A DNA stretch of 64,000 nt from Paratinospora sagittata. Taxonomy: Eukaryota; Streptophyta; Magnoliopsida; Ranunculales; Menispermaceae. Positions 60,693 through 64,000 of this stretch are shown in pieces; the first letter of the stretch is position 1; every line of letters begins with the position of its first letter. Both the position numbers and the translations under genes were made by a program. The stretch covers positions 38,890,198 through 38,954,197 of the forward strand of contig CM069592.1 of NCBI GenBank assembly GCA_035771175.1, written 5' to 3'. Under the pieces are notes generated by a model that saw only the letters and a program-made list of their open reading frames with translations, was not told where the DNA came from and made no database searches.

Positions 60693-61675
60693 GTTTGTTA
60701 TTTAAACCTTAGCATTGCATGGAAATCTCATGTCCTCACTGGAATTGAATTTTTATTATACGCAGTGATATGTGTTAAACTTTTCTATCATTGCATTCCT
60801 TACTTTTCCCTTGTATTTTTTTTTTTCTTTCTTTCTTTTAGTGTGAATGCTTAATATTTTGATTTTGTGGGTCTTGTGGTAGTTTCTCTAATGTTGTTGT
60901 TGACAACCTTTTGGCTTTGAGGTCTTATTATCGTGTTTGATTGTGTTGTGTCATGCGATGGCTTGGAAGCTGTTGTGGAGACAAAAGTAAATTTTTTTTT
61001 TTTTTTTTATGAATATGTTGCTTGACTGCATGTCCACTAAATTGATATTACTGGAGTCATATTGTTGGTTTAAAGTCCAAACCATAGTTTAAATTGTGAT
61101 ATGGGAGAGTTTGCATAGCCCCCAGATATTGACATATGAGCACAAGTAAACTAACATCAAATTGAAATTATTTGCAACATTTTGATTTTATCTGTAAATG
61201 ATGTTCTATTTTGAGAATGTTTCTTTTTGGCCTCAACTAGTCCCAGTAAACTTAGTAGTGATTAAACATTAGAAAACCACTATAGTTCAATTTGTATGAT
61301 TAAGATTCTTGTAATAAGAACTGCCACAATATCTGAGTATCCAAAATACAGTTCTTCATTATAAAAAAAGAAAAAAAAGTTCTTCTTTAACATTGTGTGC
61401 TCATAACAGGCTTTTCATAAAATAAATGATCTACTATGATAATAAAAATGTAAAGCCCTACCCAATCATTTGGTTTCCGTACAAATCCTGTTTACCATTC
61501 AAGTTGTTGTGGTTTAAAGTTATGTTAAATCAAATTCCCATACCTTCCATTACCACTTTGGTCCTTGTTAACTTAGGTTTTGCTTGTGTCCTCTCTGCAC
61601 CTTTAATATGCACTACATCTCTCCTTGCTAGTGCAGTCTTTGGTCTTCTTCAAACATGTTCTTGTCTTCTCCATG

Positions 61676-62197
61676 ATGTATCGTCAAGGCCATTCCTAGT
61701 TCATTGCCTAGGCCATTTGCATCTAAATTGCCTAGGCCTTACCTAATGTAGGCAATGATGATTGAGGCTCTTTAAATTTTTTTAAAAAGTTTGAGAGGAA
61801 CAATGTAAATATATAGTTCAAGCATTGGAATATCTTTTAGTTCTAAAGTTATACTTATGTTTCCATTATAAAAGTTATCTTTCTCTTTTTCATTTTTTAA
61901 AACTTTTATTTTCAATTTTATTAGTGATATGTTGTTGCTAATATGTTCTTTCCTGTCATAAGTGCAAACATGGGTCTCTAAATCACTTTACTTTCACAAT
62001 ATATCAACTTGTATTATTTTTTAATATGTTTTTTTGGTTTTTAATTTGTAGACACAGAATTGAAGTCTGTAAAATATAGTTAATCTTTTCTTACACTCTT
62101 ATATAATGAAATATTTAATTATATATATAGAGTTTGTATATGTAAAACTAATTAATTATTTATATAGGGGGGCCTATAAATAAATATTATTTGCATG
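61676..62197 (+). mobile_element. truncated hAT-like element, copy A
   Basis: It begins ATGTATCGTCAAGGCCATTC, and its length aligns with the reverse strand of 62757-63408 (TGCCTAGGCCATTTGCATCT, GACACAGAATTGAAG, AACTAATTAATTATTTA blocks). It stops at ATATTATTTGCA, without the last 90 bp or so of copy B, exactly where the head-to-tail repeat starts. Confidence 0.65.
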
Positions 62198-63520
62198 GTG
62201 TGACAACCCCCTGGAACTTGTAACATATTGTTCGCTTTAGGCCTTGCTGCCTTGACAAATTTGCCCCCATGTGCATGCACCACCCACACATGTGAGGCAT
62301 TTTTGAACAGTCTGTCTAAAAAGCGATTTGAAGTTTGCCACGTGGTAATCTGTTAGCCCATGTGGCCTGCTCTCTCATGTCGCCTCAAAGATCCCCTAAA
62401 ACGAGTGTTCACAAGTCCAAGGCAACTCCACATATTTAGCCCAAGGGCTCTCCCACTACACGATTGAGGTGAAACTATCATGATCCACCCTCCTTAGGGT
62501 CTAGCATCCTTGTTAGGATCACTAACACACCTCCAATTGGCCCATGGTTGGCTTTGATACTACTTGTGACAGGCCGTTCAAACCATGTGAGAAATTTTCT
62601 GCTTTAGGCTTTACCACCTTCACGGATTTGGTCCCATATGTACTTACCCATGCAAGTGAGGCTTGTATAAAAAGCCCATTCGAAAAGCGACCCGAAGCTT
62701 GTGACATGGAAGCTTCTTAGCCCATATGGTTAACCTTCTTATCCAGCCCTCAATGTTAGTGTTGTCAAGGCGTAAGGCGATGTTTAGGCGATAAGCTCCA
62801 TTTAGGTAAGGTTGTGCTGAGGCATGTTGACCAAAGCCTAGGCATTGCAAATAATATTTACTTATAGTTCCCTACGTAAATAATTAATTAGTTTTTCATA
62901 TCCAGTCCTTTAATATATACATACTCCATTATATGAAAGTACCTTGTGTAAAAAAAAATTAACTATATTTTACACTCTTCAATTCCGTGTCCACGAATTA
63001 GAAAAATAAAAAAAATAAAAATAAGACATGTTAGCGTATAGTGAAAGTATATATATTTAAAGAGTCATATTTGATGTAATACTTATGATGAAAAGAAAAA
63101 TATTTACATCAACATAATAATAATAGAATAGAAAATCAAAGTAAGAAAATAGGAAAAAAGAAGAAGAAGAAAAGATATAACTTGAAAAAAAGTTTAATAC
63201 TAGAATTAAAAGTTATGCCTATAATGAAGCTATACAATCACATAAGTAACAATATGAAGAAAAAAGAACCTTACAATTTATATATTTACATTGACCCTTT
63301 TAAAATTTAAAAATTTTCGAAGATCCCCATTGCCTGCCTTTAGTATGGCCTAGGCAGTTTAGTTGCAAATGGCAAGGCAATTGACTATTCGTGGCCTTGA
63401 CAACACTGCTCAAGGTCCCCCTAAAATTGGTGTCTCCCGCTACACGCTTGATGTGGGACTATCACACATGGCCTAGGCATCTTCTTGGCACCTCAACAAC
63501 ATTAGCTCCATCAACTATCT
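62198..63520 (+). repeat. two head-to-tail units of about 366 bp, the second interrupted
   Basis: Unit 1 is 62198-62564. Unit 2 starts at 62565 (TTGTGACAGGCCGTTC) and is split at 62757 by a hAT-like element, continuing from 63409 to about 63520. Shared phrases: GCTTTAGGC, TGAGGC, TTAGCCCAT, CCCTAAAA and CTACACG.TTGA.GTG. The sequence type is common in plant repeats, but I cannot place it in a class. Confidence 0.6.
62757..63408 (-). mobile_element. hAT-like element, copy B, 652 bp, 8-bp target duplication
   Basis: Ends TAGTGTTGTCAAGGC and, inverted, CAGTGTTGTCAAGGC differ only in the first base. Flanks CTCAATGT (62749-62756) and CTCAAGGT (63409-63416) match at 7 of 8. The element splits a repeat unit whose intact form lies just upstream, so the empty site is known. 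No transposase frame. Confidence 0.78.
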
Positions 63521-64000
63521 CTTATCTTGTCGCCCATTGATTAACCTTTAAGTTTCTTGTAAGCAACTTCATTTTTTCTACTATTATATCAAAAAAAAAA
63601 AAAAGCTTTATTTTCTCCTCAGTAAATTTCTTTTTCCATGTCTCATGCATGAAGATTGTAATTTTTTGCTCAATTCTTGAGAGAGTGTCAACTGTCAACT
63701 GATATCCTAAGATTGATATTACCTTCATCTAATAAATAAGCCACCATGAAATGAAACCTTGACATAATTCTCCAAATTTTGTAGATTTTTCAGTCATCGA
63801 ATTATGAATTAGATGCAATCGAATTTTTTCGAAAGTTCTATCGAAGTTAGGTACAAAAGCTACATAATTTGTAAAACTCAAAAAATCATTTAGTATTTTT
63901 AACTTTTCAAATACAATTAAAAAAAAAAACCATTAAATCAATGCTAACTATAACTTTTGTTAGAAAAATATTTCTAAAGAATAAAAGCGTATAGATTACA

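Larger units (their letters stand above)
60693..64000 (+). other. CAMTA intron 5 (incomplete), filled with nested repeats
   Basis: No further CAMTA exon is recognised before the window ends, so this is taken as intron. It contains two inverted copies of one hAT-like element, a pair of roughly 366-bp head-to-tail repeats and AT-rich filler. An exon missed by eye cannot be excluded. Confidence 0.45.

Noticed and set aside
62522..62850. Minus-strand frames in the head-to-tail repeats
   Set aside because: They cross repeat borders and the hAT element end; no protein similarity.

Overview
The window is nuclear DNA from a flowering plant, most likely a eudicot. It is AT-rich, its genes carry GT-AG introns, and it holds plant-specific families (WRKY, MIKC MADS-box, CAMTA, DUF3339, the gamma-carbonic-anhydrase-like subunit of mitochondrial complex I). 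The spaces between genes are full of small plant transposons. The species cannot be read from the sequence. No tRNA or rRNA gene, CRISPR array or bacterial-type operon is visible.

Layout. 1-4.1 kb is gene-free with small repeats. 4.4-6.8 kb (+) is a two-exon group IIc WRKY transcription factor. 8.6-9.2 kb (-) is an unrecognised acidic protein with a C-terminal membrane anchor. 10.2-14.0 kb (-) is a two-exon gamma-carbonic-anhydrase-like (CAL) gene with site II motifs and a telo-box around its 5' end. 14.7-16.8 kb is a solo LTR with a perfect 5-bp target duplication. 18.1 kb (+) is a small unknown protein. 18.9-23.7 kb (-) is an eight-exon MIKC MADS-box gene whose introns hold at least five small transposons. 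24-29.8 kb is gene-poor and includes a cluster of CGCG boxes. 29.8-32.2 kb is a CACTA transposon carrying an exon-like fragment of the exosome nuclease RRP44/DIS3, with a SINE near one end. 32.6-34 kb holds a tandem duplication with a Tourist-like MITE in one copy, then a hAT-like element. 35.8 kb (+) is a two-pass membrane protein gene. 39.8-49.0 kb is an array of five intronless DUF3339 genes in strictly alternating orientation. 49-54.7 kb is repeat-rich. From 55.0 kb (+) the 5' part of a CAMTA gene, most like CAMTA4, runs off the right edge; its introns contain hAT-like, LINE and foldback sequences.

How the genes relate. This is ordinary eukaryotic chromosome with no operon. Three genes encode DNA-binding regulators: WRKY (W-boxes), MADS (CArG boxes) and CAMTA (CGCG boxes, calcium/calmodulin). 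The CAL gene encodes a complex I matrix-arm subunit. From memory, Arabidopsis also has gamma-CAL genes beside DUF3339 genes (At3g48660/At3g48680 and At5g63500/At5g63510), and a WRKY45 gene close to DUF3339 genes on chromosome 3. Part of the window may therefore be an old conserved neighbourhood.

The most unusual structures are the CACTA element with the captured RRP44-like exon, the alternating DUF3339 array, and several nested insertions with readable target duplications that give a relative order of events. All splice models were built by eye from splice sites, reading frame and family similarity.
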